DNA from: Neckera pumila | Lineage: Eukaryota; Streptophyta; Bryopsida; Hypnales; Neckeraceae | Assembly: GCA_963969595.1 (NCBI GenBank) | Contig: OZ018412.1 | Span: 5,086,501-5,150,500 of the forward strand | Length of the DNA stretch: 64,000 nucleotides | Reading direction: 5' to 3' | Shown: positions 13,143 to 23,392 of the stretch, piece after piece | Position numbering within the stretch: the first letter of the stretch is position 1 | How the letters are laid out: every line of letters begins with the position of its first letter | The notes under the pieces: generated by a model | Told to the model about the DNA's origin: nothing | What the model saw: the letters and a program-made list of their open reading frames with translations, nothing else | Databases searched by the model: none | Translations under genes and position numbers: made by a program

Positions 13143-13727
13143 TTCTGCGGTCAGGAGGCCAGTGTATGCACAAGGATGTGCAGCCAGACACAAAGTTTTG
13201 ATAATAATACTTACGGAGACACCTCGTCTCGGAGATAATGTTGAGAACGGTACCGAAGGCACAGGATGTGAGAATAGGCAGCTTAATTAAAAGCGGCTGT
13301 GATGAGAAAATATTCACTGAATTAGTGGCTTATATATACGCATCCGCACTTTTCTAGTTACGCAATCAGCGTGTCCGAGTACTCCATATCACAGTTGTGT
13401 GAGAAACTATTCTGACTGATCCTCGTTTCATATTTCAAATCCAATGGTAAACATCATTATGAACTCATACGAAAAGGGTGTCTGCTGTGAACAGTGAATA
13501 TTTGCTTATTATTTAGAGTTCTTGATGACCACTACTTTGCGTGCAGGAAACATCAAAAATTGTCTCCTTACAAGCGAGAAAGTCACCGCCCCCCCATTAT
13601 CATAAATGAATTCATTCAAAAACCAAAGTGGTCTCAACCCCTTATTGTTGTTCTACTACTCACCATTTTGGATATTTAGCTTGTTCGTTTTCATCCAAAA
13701 GTATAGGTCAACATTCCATAGGCGAAT
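13143..13727. other. 3' flank of the esterase gene
   Basis: This should hold the 3' untranslated region of the esterase gene. No recognisable polyadenylation cluster stands out, and open frames here are short and unmatched. Confidence 0.4.
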
Positions 13728-13850
13728 TCCGCAGAGTTATTTTAAATGTGCCAAATTGTCCAGTAGAGGGCAGTGGTGTCCCAAATTCTCAGCCAGAGTC
13801 TGCTCAAGGAAAAGCCACCGCTCAAGTTTCTCCAGGGTCTCCAGTCTGAT
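13728..13850 (+). pseudogene. Decayed partial copy of esterase exon 8
   Basis: Translation in the frame that includes 13755-13849 gives NCPVEGSGVPNSQPES and GKATAQVSPG. Exon 8 of the gene 1.7 kb upstream (12009-12177) encodes FCPAVDSDAPSFQQES and GKAAAQVSPS. Nucleotide similarity is obvious over ~120 bp, starting near the GTTGTAAATGTG/ATTTTAAATGTG block. The intron borders and other exons are not recognisable nearby. This points to a local duplication of part of the gene followed by decay. It is not part of the gene's reading frame. Confidence 0.75.
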
Positions 13851-15572
13851 ATTTTAGTTTCTTACAAGGGTTTGCAGTGTTTCTAGAATCACATCAGAAT
13901 CGTGCCAAATCCACCCTGGTACAAATGACGACAGCATTGAGAACAAAACATACCGGTATAGGATGCAGATTTGGCACAATTCTCTTCAATGGAGCAAGAG
14001 TTAACTCATCCAGAATGTTGTCAATGAATGTGCAAAACTGACCAACATAGGATTAATAACTTCAGAAACAGTTGATTAAGAAACTTTCAAAAGACAGCTG
14101 CGAGCAACTTGTATCAAAAGTATTATTATGTGAGGCCAAATATTCTCAAAGCTCCCGGAATCCATCCGATAACGCAATGTCATTTACGGATCCTTGTTGA
14201 TCTAGAGTCCATACAAGAGGAAGCACCAAAGACCTGATTGAGAGGTGCGAATTAGGTTAATGAGTTTATGACTCTTATGTTTCACATTCTTAACCAAACT
14301 CTTAGAAGAGCAATACACCAATTCAGGTATAACCACTCTCACTCTCCATGATCAACCCTCCGTCAGAAGAGTGTTCCCCTTGTACGCTCTGTTGTCACAG
14401 ATGTTAACCTGCCCATGCTTCAATGTAGCCACTTCCAGTTGACTATCGTCACTGTCCTCAATTCTAGCCTAACAATTTCAAATAGCATCTTGTACCTGTA
14501 AGGAAAAAATGTACATCAGCTCTGAGTCTACAAAGAATGAAAACGCTCTGATTCCTTGACGCTGAAAAGATGCAACATGAATACAATCTTGTTCAAGCGA
14601 ACACGTTAAGACGATGTGAACACAGAGTTGCACACTAATTATAAAGCCAGATGAAAAAAACAGGGATCCCCTATTATTTGAACTCCACGACTGTCACAAA
14701 AGAAACTGAAAGATAGACTGGCACATATATGAATAACCGAATCTTTTAAACTTGATTGGACAACTTAATTCAAGAAAAATGGAATTTCATAAAATGGACA
14801 GCAATGAGTCTAAATGGCTGATATGCTGATGCTTGAAAAGATAACATTGTCATATTTTTGGAAAAAGACCCCCGATTTTCATGCTGAACTTCGACACAAG
14901 AAGTTCAAGGTCATTGTGAGCACAAGGAAACCCTAATGCAAAAATCTCGTAAGAGAAATTCAGAACCAAATGTCAGTCGTCTATCGAGAGGCGTCAATAG
15001 CGTCGGGTTCTTCTATCCGAAGTTGAGAATCAGATTTTAACTCAACCCTAATGGACCAAGGATTTATGGTATTAAAAGGACCCACTGGATTCATCATAAT
15101 GTGAAAAAGACGATACAGATGGAACCAGAAGTCTCCAGCCTAGAATCAGTGAATTATTTTGCATGTATTAGTCAATAAATGAAATTGAACAAAAAAGATC
15201 CCCGTGTGATCTACTCAAAACTACCAAAAAGACGGGAGACTCAATTTGGACTCCTTGATTGTTTTCAAGGTTATGCCCTAAATTGAGATTCGATATCACC
15301 GCAAGGAAAACCGAGTGCACTAGCATGGAAGAATTCAGCAACCATTACATTGAAAAAGACATTCACACTGAAACTTTAGTCCGGAAATCGTGATCTCAAG
15401 TCGACTCCAAACCTAAAATTCAAAAAACAAAGTGCTCACGAAGAAAATACCATGGCCCTACACTTCGCACGATCGCCATACCAAGCTTTCCAACGATTCC
15501 GAAATTGCACAGGACACAACAGAAGAGGTGCAGAATCATACCCTAAGGAGAGCACCGCAACACAAATTCAGC
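13851..15572. other. Intergenic stretch, probable 3' flank of NDUFB7 on its right side
   Basis: No recognisable protein, RNA gene or repeat was found. The right part would contain the 3' untranslated region of the minus-strand NDUFB7 gene, possibly with an intron, but no border can be argued from sequence alone. Confidence 0.4.
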
Positions 15573-15836
15573 TTATTGCGTGGCCGGGATCGGCTGCTGC
15601 TGGTTGTTCCCTTGCCGCATCTCCTGCATCTTCTTCATGCGTTGCAAGAATAGTTCGTACTCGCACTTCTCGTATCCGTGCCGCTGATCCTCGCACTTCC
15701 ACGGCAAGTAGAAGGTCTCCTGTCGGCACTTGTTGAGCGGGATGAGGAGCTTGGAGCACATGTCGCGCGACCCCAGCGACAGGCGGGCCTCCACCATCTC
15801 CTCCTGCGTCGCCAAGTACTTCCCCGTGGTAGCCAT
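15573..15836 (-). CDS. NDUFB7: NADH:ubiquinone oxidoreductase (complex I) subunit NDUFB7
   Basis: This single exon encodes 87 residues ending in TAA and reads as a plant complex I NDUFB7/B18 subunit. The conserved core includes ATQEEMVEARL, LLIPLNKCR, FYLPWKCED and YEKCEYEL. Two CX9C motifs are intact (Cys27/Cys37 and Cys48/Cys58). These form the disulphide-bonded helical hairpin typical of subunits imported by the Mia40 pathway and placed on the intermembrane-space side of the complex I membrane arm. The protein is accessory, not catalytic. Angiosperm homologues are about 100 residues. The Met followed by ATTGKYLATQ was chosen as start because it matches the usual N-terminus. An in-frame Met 13 codons upstream (15875) would give 100 residues. 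The C-terminal tail is Gln-rich and not conserved. Confidence 0.92.
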   Translation of the reverse strand: MATTGKYLATQEEMVEARLSLGSRDMCSKLLIPLNKCRQETFYLPWKCEDQRHGYEKCEYELFLQRMKKMQEMRQGNNQQQPIPATQ

Positions 15837-16114
15837 GGTCTGTCTGTCTGTGGTGCCCCGCCTGTCTCGCTGCAACCCCTTCGCTCCCGTCGATGCTTGA
15901 ATTACAACAAGGCGGAATGGCTATGGCGTCCCTGGTTCCTTTCCGCTTCGTCCCTCGAAGGACTCCACACTTCTGTGACATCGAGTTCGCCTAACCCAGG
16001 CCCGGGAGCATCTGTCACCGTAGGATCCTGAGGATCAACCCACACCGTTGCTCTAAAACGTCGAGAGGGAACGATACGCCTGGGAATATGATGGATCGAA
16101 AATCTAAATAAGGT

Positions 16115-16120
16115 TGGGCC
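16115..16120 (-). promoter_or_regulatory. Site II-like TGGGCC element upstream of NDUFB7
   Basis: TGGGCC lies about 280 bp upstream of the NDUFB7 start. Site II (TGGGCY) elements are well known in plant promoters of nuclear genes for mitochondrial respiratory proteins. Six-base motifs are common, so the assignment rests on position and gene type. Confidence 0.35.
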
Positions 16121-16470
16121 TGTTTTTGTCACCCAGAAGGGAAAATGTAAAAATAAAAACTGTCTGCCCCCCATACTGTGGTGGTTGATTTTATATTTTC
16201 CTACTTTCAAAGCCAATTTAGGGTCTTTGATTCCAATTTTGAATTCGAATTTGATGATAAATAATAAGATGTAATGATTTTCTTCATGTGAAAAATTCAA
16301 GGTGAGATGCAAAAAGAATACTGGTGTTATCTTGATTTTGAGGATTTTGTACTAAGGGATGGCCAACAAACCAATATCATTTCTTAGGGGGGCAAATGAT
16401 AAAAAAGAATTTGGCGAGATTCTAGCCATGGCATATTAAGGTGACATCACCTACAATCAACACCTTTTCT

Positions 16471-17580
16471 AGTCCCCCTAACTAAAGGTTAAATGACCAA
16501 TATAATTGATGAGATTATTAGCAAACTCAAAAGGAATGTTAACCAAATGGTTTTAATTTTCCAATGCTCAAGTACTATTTTACAAATTTTCAAAGTTGAG
16601 AACATTGAATACTCTAAACATAACACTAGATTCACCTTAACCCTAAAGGTCAGAGACTATGTTTTCACCAAAATTGCTCCAAAACTACCATTTCTAATAC
16701 AAGTATCAAATTTTGAAAAAAAAAAAAATTGGAGAAATATAACCATAGGATCTTGTAGTACACTAGTTCAAGATTTTGTGGAAAAAAATTCAGAAGTTTC
16801 CACCTCGTGGATTGCAAGATAATAGAGTTGGAATTGACAAAAATCCTTCTTTTGTCTCTGCAAAAATCCGGGCAGCTGCACTTCACAAGGTCACATTTAT
16901 ATAAAAAAATGTTCAAAATGGTGGTTACTCTTTGGATTCATTCTTCAAGGCAAGTTGGCTACATGTTTGAAAATTATTAGATCATTTGGAATTGTAGAAC
17001 ATATAGGAAAAAAATAGTAAGTAGAAAGGGGTAGAGAATGATTCAAAACACAAAATTGTTAAAAATTTAAAGTATGGAATTGAGAAATGCCAATCATAAC
17101 AATTGTAATGTTGTAATAAACAATCTACATCCAATGTGTTTAATTTTTTTCAAAAATAGTGGAAACTGAGTTAAATAAAGGACTTCAAAGTTTATTTCAG
17201 AGTAGAGATTCCATAACTACCCTCAAACTAAGAATCCTCATAACTTTTTATTCATTCATTGAAATGGAATGGTTCAAAGCTTCTCGCATATATATAAATC
17301 TAAAGAACCAATTTCAAATTTTTAATTTTTAAAATGATTTTTAAAAGAAGTTTTTTGAGCTGCCCGGGCTGCCCACCAACCAATGAAAATGACATATCAT
17401 GCAATAACATTTAAACCATGTTGTCAAAACTTATAAAAATTGTTGGGCCTTAAAGCTACTCCTCAAGTACATTTTGTGTGAAAATTTCAAAGAAAAAAAA
17501 GAAAAATTCCGTTTGTAGTGAGCTGCCCAAAATCTCTATGTTTTAAAAAAAGGTGCCTTTAGTCGTTTAGGGGTTAAATG
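16471..17580 (+). repeat. Dispersed AT-rich repeat, copy 1 (~1.1 kb)
   Basis: Long blocks recur in the same order at 41938-42920. They include TTTTCACCAAAA followed by GCTCCAAAA, CACTTCACAAGGTCACATTT, AAAATGGTGGTTACTCTTTG, and GAGCTGCCCAAAAT near the right end. A reverse-complement partial copy lies at 53251-53905. The ends carry CCCCCTAACTAAAGG and, inverted, CTTTAGTCGTTTAGGGG, suggesting degenerate terminal inverted repeats. No conserved reading frame was seen, so this is probably a non-autonomous transposon family. Confidence 0.6.
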
Positions 17581-18589
17581 GACATTATCACGTAAAGTGA
17601 CATTGACATCAAATTGGAGTGTTAAATGGACTATCATGCAAGGAGGTGTAACTTTGTTATGCATTTCTACTTTGTTTTTGATTGCATATTTGATGTTGTT
17701 TGCGGCACTCAATGTGTTGTGTATTCCGATCTTTGTTTACAAAACAGCACCTTTGGAGCATGAAATGTCTCAACTTTTCATTGGTTGGTTCAAAAAAATT
17801 CCAACTCCCTAAAAAGTTGTTGTGGTTTTGAGTCGCGGAAGTTTTTTTAGATGTTGGAGAATGAAACTAGCGTTGTAATTAGATGCTTCTACCTTATTGG
17901 CATGTATAGAGGAATAAAACTATTATAGATAGTCAATATTTGTAAATTACAAAATAACTATTTTTTTGTCACAATAGATTGCTTTGTGTTGTTTTGATTC
18001 TAATCAATAAATGCCAATTGATTTTTAGGAGGGTAGAATGAATTCTTTTTGCAAATTAGTTGGATCCAAACGAATGATTAGAAGGTTTAGAAAATATCTA
18101 TTGTCTAGTAGAGAAACTAGATACCATAGTAGAAGACTGCTTTGTCATAGTGTATTATATATACTTAATTTTGAAAATTCAAGTTTGATCATTGTAATTT
18201 TTTCAATCAACCATTTGGCCAATCTTTTTAACATCTTCAAATCACTTTCACAAATTTAACAACTTCATAATCAAACATATAAGATTTCAGTCCATAAATG
18301 ATATTGTTGTGTTTTCTTTTTCCTGTATGCTCTATAACATGTGTAGTTTGAATTTGTAAAGGTAAAATTAAAAAAAAATTGATAAAACTTATGAGAATGT
18401 TGGCTTTTGGTTCAATTTAGAGCAAATTTCAAGAAGCTCAAAAAAGGCCTTAGGCATTTAGGGTTTAATATTGCTTTCACATTTCTTCATCAATAAATGC
18501 GTACAGCTATTCATATGTGTAATAATCCACAATTTCATGGCATTTGAAATATTTTGCATTGACCAATTTCCACTGACAAGATCATCAAT
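17581..18589. other. AT-rich gene-free stretch
   Basis: Open frames of 71-73 codons occur but resemble nothing recognisable. No repeat partner inside this window was noticed. Confidence 0.4.
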
Positions 18590-18597
18590 TTTCTTGG

Positions 18598-18652
18598 GTT
18601 TTAAGGTTTAGGGTTTAACTTAATGTTTAGGGTTTAACTTAATGTTTAGGGT
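18598..18652 (+). repeat. 19-bp tandem repeat containing the plant telomere motif TTTAGGG
   Basis: TTTAGGG occurs at 18607, 18626 and 18645, exactly 19 bp apart, with TTTAACTTAATG between copies. This is a short interstitial telomere-like array. It ends 20 bp before the TA that flanks the large palindrome. Confidence 0.6.
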
Positions 18653-18671
18653 AGACTGAAAGGACTGACTA

Positions 18672-20055
18672 CAGTGAGTGACAAAACCGAGTACTTTTGT
18701 GAAACGTTTTCATTCAAACAACCATACCATAAGCATCAATGGTTAAAACCCAAAAGTGTACACATGAAAGTTGTAGAGCATGACATACAACACGTTACCA
18801 TGGAAATTTAAAGAAAAAATTAGTTGTGATTTGAAAGAAAATTAATTCCAAAGTTTGCTATGTCAAAAACTCGGTTTTGTTCAACATAGTTAGGCTTTAC
18901 TTTATCTTTTGTCAATTTTTTTTCAAAACTCCTAAAAAACTTTTTGTACATTAGCATGTTGGTATACATCATTTTTGATTGTTCTATACAAAAATTGAAG
19001 GGCTTTCACATTTATAGAATTTAAAATATCAACAATTTAACAAACATGCAAATGATGTTGGTTCTCACAAAATTTGAGTTTTTTTTGTGGAATTCAAAGC
19101 ATGGGATTGCATTAGCCATGGTAAAGAGAGTATAGGTTGCAAAATAGACCACTTTTATATCTAAATGTCCTTGTATATAAAATATTTGTTGAATTGGGCA
19201 ATGTGTACAATTTATATTTTACAATTGTATAATGCATTTTTAATTTCAACTTTTGTGTTCAAAGACTAGAGTTCATGATGCATATAAATCATCCAAAAAA
19301 ATTCCAAAAATTCCGTCATCATTGTCTGTATTATCCAAAAACAACTAATATTTTGAATGTCAGTGTAATTTTTGAAAATTAGTTGTTTTTGGATAATACA
19401 GACAATGATGACGGAATTTTTGGAATTTTTTTGGATGATTTATATGCATCATGAACTCTAGTCTTTGAACACAAAAGTTGAAATTAAAAATGCATTATAC
19501 AATTGTAAAATATAAATTGTACACATTGCCCAATTCAACAAATATTTTATATACAAGGACATTTAGATATAAAAGTGGTCTATTTTGCAACCTATACTCT
19601 CTTTACCATGGCTAATGCAATCCCATGCTTTGAATTCCACAAAAAAAACTCAAATTTTGTGAGAACCAACATCATTTGCATGTTTGTTAAATTGTTGATA
19701 TTTTAAATTCTATAAATGTGAAAGTCCTTCAATTTTTGTATAGAACAATCAAAAATGATGTATACCAACATGCTAATGTACAAAAAGTTTTTTAGGAGTT
19801 TTGAAAAAAAATTGACAAAAGATAAAGTAAAGCCTAACTATGTTGAACAAAACCGAGTTTTTGACATAGCAAACTTTGGAATTAATTTTCTTTCAAATCA
19901 CAACTAATTTTTTCTTTAAATTTCCATGGTAACGTGTTGTATGTCATGCTCTACAACTTTCATGTGTACACTTTTGGGTTTTAACCATTGATGCTTATGG
20001 TATGGTTGTTTGAATGAAAACGTTTCACAAAAGTACTCGGTTTCGTCACTCACTG
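18672..20055. mobile_element. Near-perfect 1,384-bp palindrome (foldback element) flanked by TA
   Basis: The left arm 18672-19349 and right arm 19378-20055 are each 678 bp, reverse complements of each other, separated by a 28-bp loop. I noticed only two mismatches (near 18687 and 19003, with their partners), so identity is above 99%. The outer ends read CAGTGAGTGAC and GTCACTCACTG, each next to TA, matching the TA duplication and CAGT-type ends of Tc1/mariner elements. There is no coding capacity. A transcript across it would fold into a very long hairpin. The high arm identity means either recent formation or gene-conversion upkeep. Confidence 0.85.
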
Positions 20056-21127
20056 TATATAAAAAGAATTACGGTTTTCTCGAGGTTTCTCCTCGCAATG
20101 CTTTGCCATGCGAAATTGATTGCAGGAAGGACAGACGGACGCAATCTCCATTTTGCAATTTGTGGCTCGGAATTGGTGTCATTTTCGTGCCATAATTATT
20201 TTGTTTTGATCTCTAGCTTTCTTCGTTTAGGAGAATTTGGTCTCGCATCGCTTGGTCCACCAGACCACGTTTTGTAGATTGCAAGAATTTGGCAGCAGGT
20301 GTTCTTGGCTAGAGTTCCGGCTTGTACCTCCTGGGAAAGGAACATTGAACAACAGAATATTGACTAGTGACGATTCTCAGAAATATATTTCTATGGAGGA
20401 CACCATGACTCGATGGTGTTGTAACAGGCCAGACTCCACTTGGAATGGGGAACAGGATTTCTCACACCGTGTATTTTTGGTCTTCCGCTTCTGTTGTCGC
20501 TCTTGAGATCATGGGTTTTTAAAACCGACTTATCAGCCAACAACAAAGTTCTTGGACGTGGATCCTGAAACAAGATTATCAAAATTCTAGATCACACCGT
20601 TGCAAAAGTGCAAGTGCAGTGTTCAACCTCTGAGTGTTGGAATGGGATCCTGATGCAGATGCATGTGGTGTCTCGCCACCTCCTCTTGCTGCACCAGATT
20701 TTGTTGTCCACTCGTGGAATCTCCACCCGAAGGTAAACCTTGCAAGGGAGCAGGGAACTTTCAGAGCATGATTTTTCACGTATGATCCTTTCTCTGAAAC
20801 AATGTCAAATTTGGAAGCTTTTTGCGTACGTTGGGAGTTGCGGATGTTGTGGTTTCTCTCCCTGCTTGGATTAGGATATTGCAATTCGGAGAGAGGCGCG
20901 GACAGAGTTGGAAGGTGGCTGAAAAACTCAAAGAGGACGATTTTTTACATGATGCTCTGTGTCTAGATTGAAGGGGACCGGAAGAGCCGTCGATGTAGTG
21001 CCGCAGAAAGAAAAAAGATAAACCGTTGATCTGGAGCGCTGCGGATTTGAAAAAAAGATAGGGTTTGGCCGCGTGCAAGTCTGGACATTGGAGGTATGAA
21101 AGTTCTTCAGCGCTTACTAGTGATCGT
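20056..21127. other. GC-richer non-repetitive segment, possible unrecognised exons
   Basis: This ~1-kb segment is clearly less AT-rich than its surroundings and lacks repeat partners in the window. On the minus strand an open frame at 20391-20582 is preceded by an acceptor-like TTGTTTCAG, and another lies at 20579-20884. Neither translation matches a family I know. It could be a gene fragment, a 5' end of a transcript, or a promoter-like island. Confidence 0.25.
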
Positions 21128-21475
21128 AGAACTAGTTTGTGGAGTTTAGTGCAATATGCTACCTTCTAGACAGACATGCATCAACTTTGGCTACCTTAAG
21201 AGTGAGTAGTATAAAAAAAATTAGAAAAGAAAGGATTTTGCAAGTTGTGAAAGATTATTGGGAGTACTATAACATAGAATTGACTAAATAGATGCTAATT
21301 CCAATGTGGAGGAAGTTTGTGGAGGCAATTGCAAATTGACTATCAAATTCTTTTGTTTGTTGCAATTTTGGCTAAAATGTCTCCGTGAAAGGCCCTTTTT
21401 TACAATGTACTAGTAGCGCAAGGATTATTTTGGTAGAAAGTCAGCTAATTTTAGCCAATTTAGGGATTGCTAGCG
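21128..21475 (-). repeat. Dispersed repeat copy B, inverted relative to 6300-6640
   Basis: This is the reverse complement of the 6.3-6.6 kb repeat, with small indels. Blocks such as GAGTGAGTAGTATAAAAAA, GAAAGGATTTTGCAAGTTGTG and TGTACTAGTAGCGCAAGGAT correspond. It starts near GATCGTAGAACTAGTTT and ends near CCAATTTAGGGATT. No coding potential. Likely two insertions of one non-autonomous element. Confidence 0.65.
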
Positions 21476-22000
21476 AGATTGTTGGCGCTTACAGGTACTT
21501 GCTACTAGAATTATGTGTGTAGTAATTGCCTTGTCTTCCTTGGCAAATTTTTGGGCGAATTTTTTACTTGGTTGGAGCTTTGTTGAAGTGTCAAACATTC
21601 TAACTTCCAAGGGCCGGGGTGAACTAACCCTCTTGTTTGTCCCTAAGGGAAAATGTTGAAAACTTTTATTTTCTATGCACAAGAAAATTTTCAAATTTTG
21701 AATTCATATTTGCAATCAAAGGCCCCAAATTAGTTAGGAGAGGTAAAAAAGATAAATTAATTGAACACAAAATAGGGGGGCTTTTTTTTACATGCACCGT
21801 TGGAATGACTTTGGGAGGATGAGCAAAGGGATCAATTCATTGCGGCCCTCCTGAGGTATGTTGAAGATTTCGATTTTCATTTCTGTCACGGTTGGAATGG
21901 ATGGGAAACCCTAGGTAGTACCAAGAAAGTAGCAAGCGCAGTTAACCAGCCCTAATGACTCAAGTGACCATTTTCTGGTCACTAACCATATTTTTGAGCT
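21476..22000. other. Gene-free stretch left of the 21-bp repeat
   Basis: No recognisable product. A minus-strand frame (21911-22144) overlaps the adjacent 21-bp repeat and is discussed there. Confidence 0.35.
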
Positions 22001-22106
22001 GCTTTCACCCTCGGAGATTGTTGCTTTCATCTCGAAGGCTGTTGCTTTCACCCCAGAGACTACTGATTTCACACCAAAGGCTTCCAATCTCACCTTGGAG
22101 GCTGCC
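22001..22106. repeat. Five degenerate copies of a 21-22-bp tandem repeat
   Basis: Units start at 22001, 22023, 22044, 22065 and 22086 with the core (G/A)(C/A)TTTCAC(C) or close variants. On the minus strand the array lies inside an open frame (21911-22144), where each unit becomes a seven-residue repeat with a V/M-K core, for example FGVKS, SGVKA and FEMKA. No known protein is recognised. Confidence 0.6.
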
Positions 22107-22167
22107 GATATAGTTGCACGAGTAAAAGCATTTGCCGGTTTCAATCCTCCATGCTCGACACACTAGA

Positions 22168-22275
22168 AAGGGGTGTCACACCTTCTTCATAAATTCAGGC
22201 TCCCCATTGGCTCCTTGTTTTTCTCATTCTTCTGCAAATTTTGGAGCAGTGAAGAAGGTGTGACTACCCCTATTG
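22168..22275. repeat. Small inverted repeat with ~20-25-bp arms
   Basis: GGGGTGTCACACCTTCTTCA near 22172 pairs with TGAAGAAGGTGTGACTACCC near 22247. The arms are imperfect and separated by ~55 bp. It could be a small MITE remnant or a transcribed hairpin just upstream of the PKS relic. Confidence 0.5.
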
Positions 22276-22495
22276 CAAGCTCTACCATGAATTGAAAAAT
22301 GCTTGGAATGTTGTGAAATTTTACATGTACATTCTCAACTCTCTTGAGCTTGGGATACATTTGCAGCATATTGAGCTAAACTTGGAGTTCACTGTATTTG
22401 GGCTTCAACATGAGTTGGGATTGATTCTAGCGTTTGGGATCCAGTGCTTTAAGTAGAGAGAGTACTTTGGATCCCGAGTTTAGTTGGATTCCGAG

Positions 22496-22813
22496 ATGGT
22501 GCCGGCGGCGGTGAATGAATCCCTGGACGAACTAGGTGGATCAGTGATGTCTCTGCCGCGGCGCCGGCTAGAAGGTCACGTGACCATTCTCTCTCTGGGC
22601 ACCGCCGTGCCTCCCTTCGTTCACGGACAGAGCACGTACGCGGATTACTACTTCGACGTGACGAATTGAAGCCACAAGACGGAGCTGAAGGCGAAGTTCA
22701 AGCGTATCTGCGACAAGATGCAAATTACCAAGCGTCAGATGGTGGTGCATCAGGAGCTTCTCTAGCATTACCCTTCGCTAGCGACCTAAATGGACATCAG
22801 CATAAACGACCGT
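22496..22813 (+). pseudogene. Type III polyketide synthase (chalcone-synthase-like) relic, 5' part
   Basis: Translation from ATG 22496 gives a CHS-family N-terminal third: ILSLGTAVPP, then YADYYFDVTN, KAKFKRICDKMQITKR, and INDR at the breakpoint. The frame is broken by TGA (22667-22669), TAG (22763-22765) and TAA (22787-22789). CHS enzymes condense a starter CoA with malonyl-CoA units to make polyketides. The conserved CHS intron would fall at the Cys codon of KRIC, but the sequence runs through without one. The LINE inserted after the INDR codons. The gene resumes in frame at 30901, and joined length (~395 residues) equals a normal CHS. Confidence 0.85.
22798..22813 (+). repeat. Left 16-bp target-site duplication of the LINE
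   Basis: CAGCATAAACGACCGT here is identical to 30885-30900. The flanking bases differ on both sides, so the duplication is 16 bp. Removing one copy plus the insert restores the polyketide synthase reading order. Confidence 0.92.
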
Positions 22814-23392
22814 TAGGATTCTCACCTTTCCCCCTAGGGTTTCCGATTTTCACGGAGAGGGCGCACCTTCACCAAACTACGGCTTTTACAATTTTTTCAC
22901 TTGTTTTTCAAGGCGATCTCCTTAGATTGTTGATCAGGAGTGTGTTAGGACTGTTTAGAGATCTGTTTAGACCGATTTGGTGAAGTTTGAGCAAAACTGT
23001 GAGTCCTTTACGGCGGTTTCGGCGGGGATTTTGGGTCTCCGGCTAAACGGCCTGTTGGGGTCTTCCTCTTCACGGCGTCAGGACTCGAACTCGGGCGAGC
23101 AATATACAACAGTCTCCAGGAGAGATTGTTGCAGTTTCTTAGCCTGATTTTTCAAGTTCGTCTCTCTACGGTTTCAGGTCTAGGGTTAGGGCTAAAAGTT
23201 TCAGTAGACTTTTTCAGCAGGCCGAGAGGGTACTCGAGGTCTGTAAGAGTCAGGTTTGTCAGTTTAGATCTCTGTCGTGCTATAGTACTTGTCAGGTTGA
23301 GTACTTAGACATTAGGCTCGCTTAGGTTGGGCGCAACCGTCGTCACCTACACATTTAGGTTTTCTGGCAGGCTTTTGTTTTTTCGATCTGTA

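Noticed and set aside
15568..15981. 137-codon minus-strand frame overlapping NDUFB7
   Set aside because: It is the shifted-frame shadow of NDUFB7; only the other frame has the twin CX9C motifs.
23075..23105. tRNA-like T-arm (reverse complement GAGTTCGAGTCC)
   Set aside because: No matching acceptor, D or anticodon arms around it; it is within the LINE 5' region.
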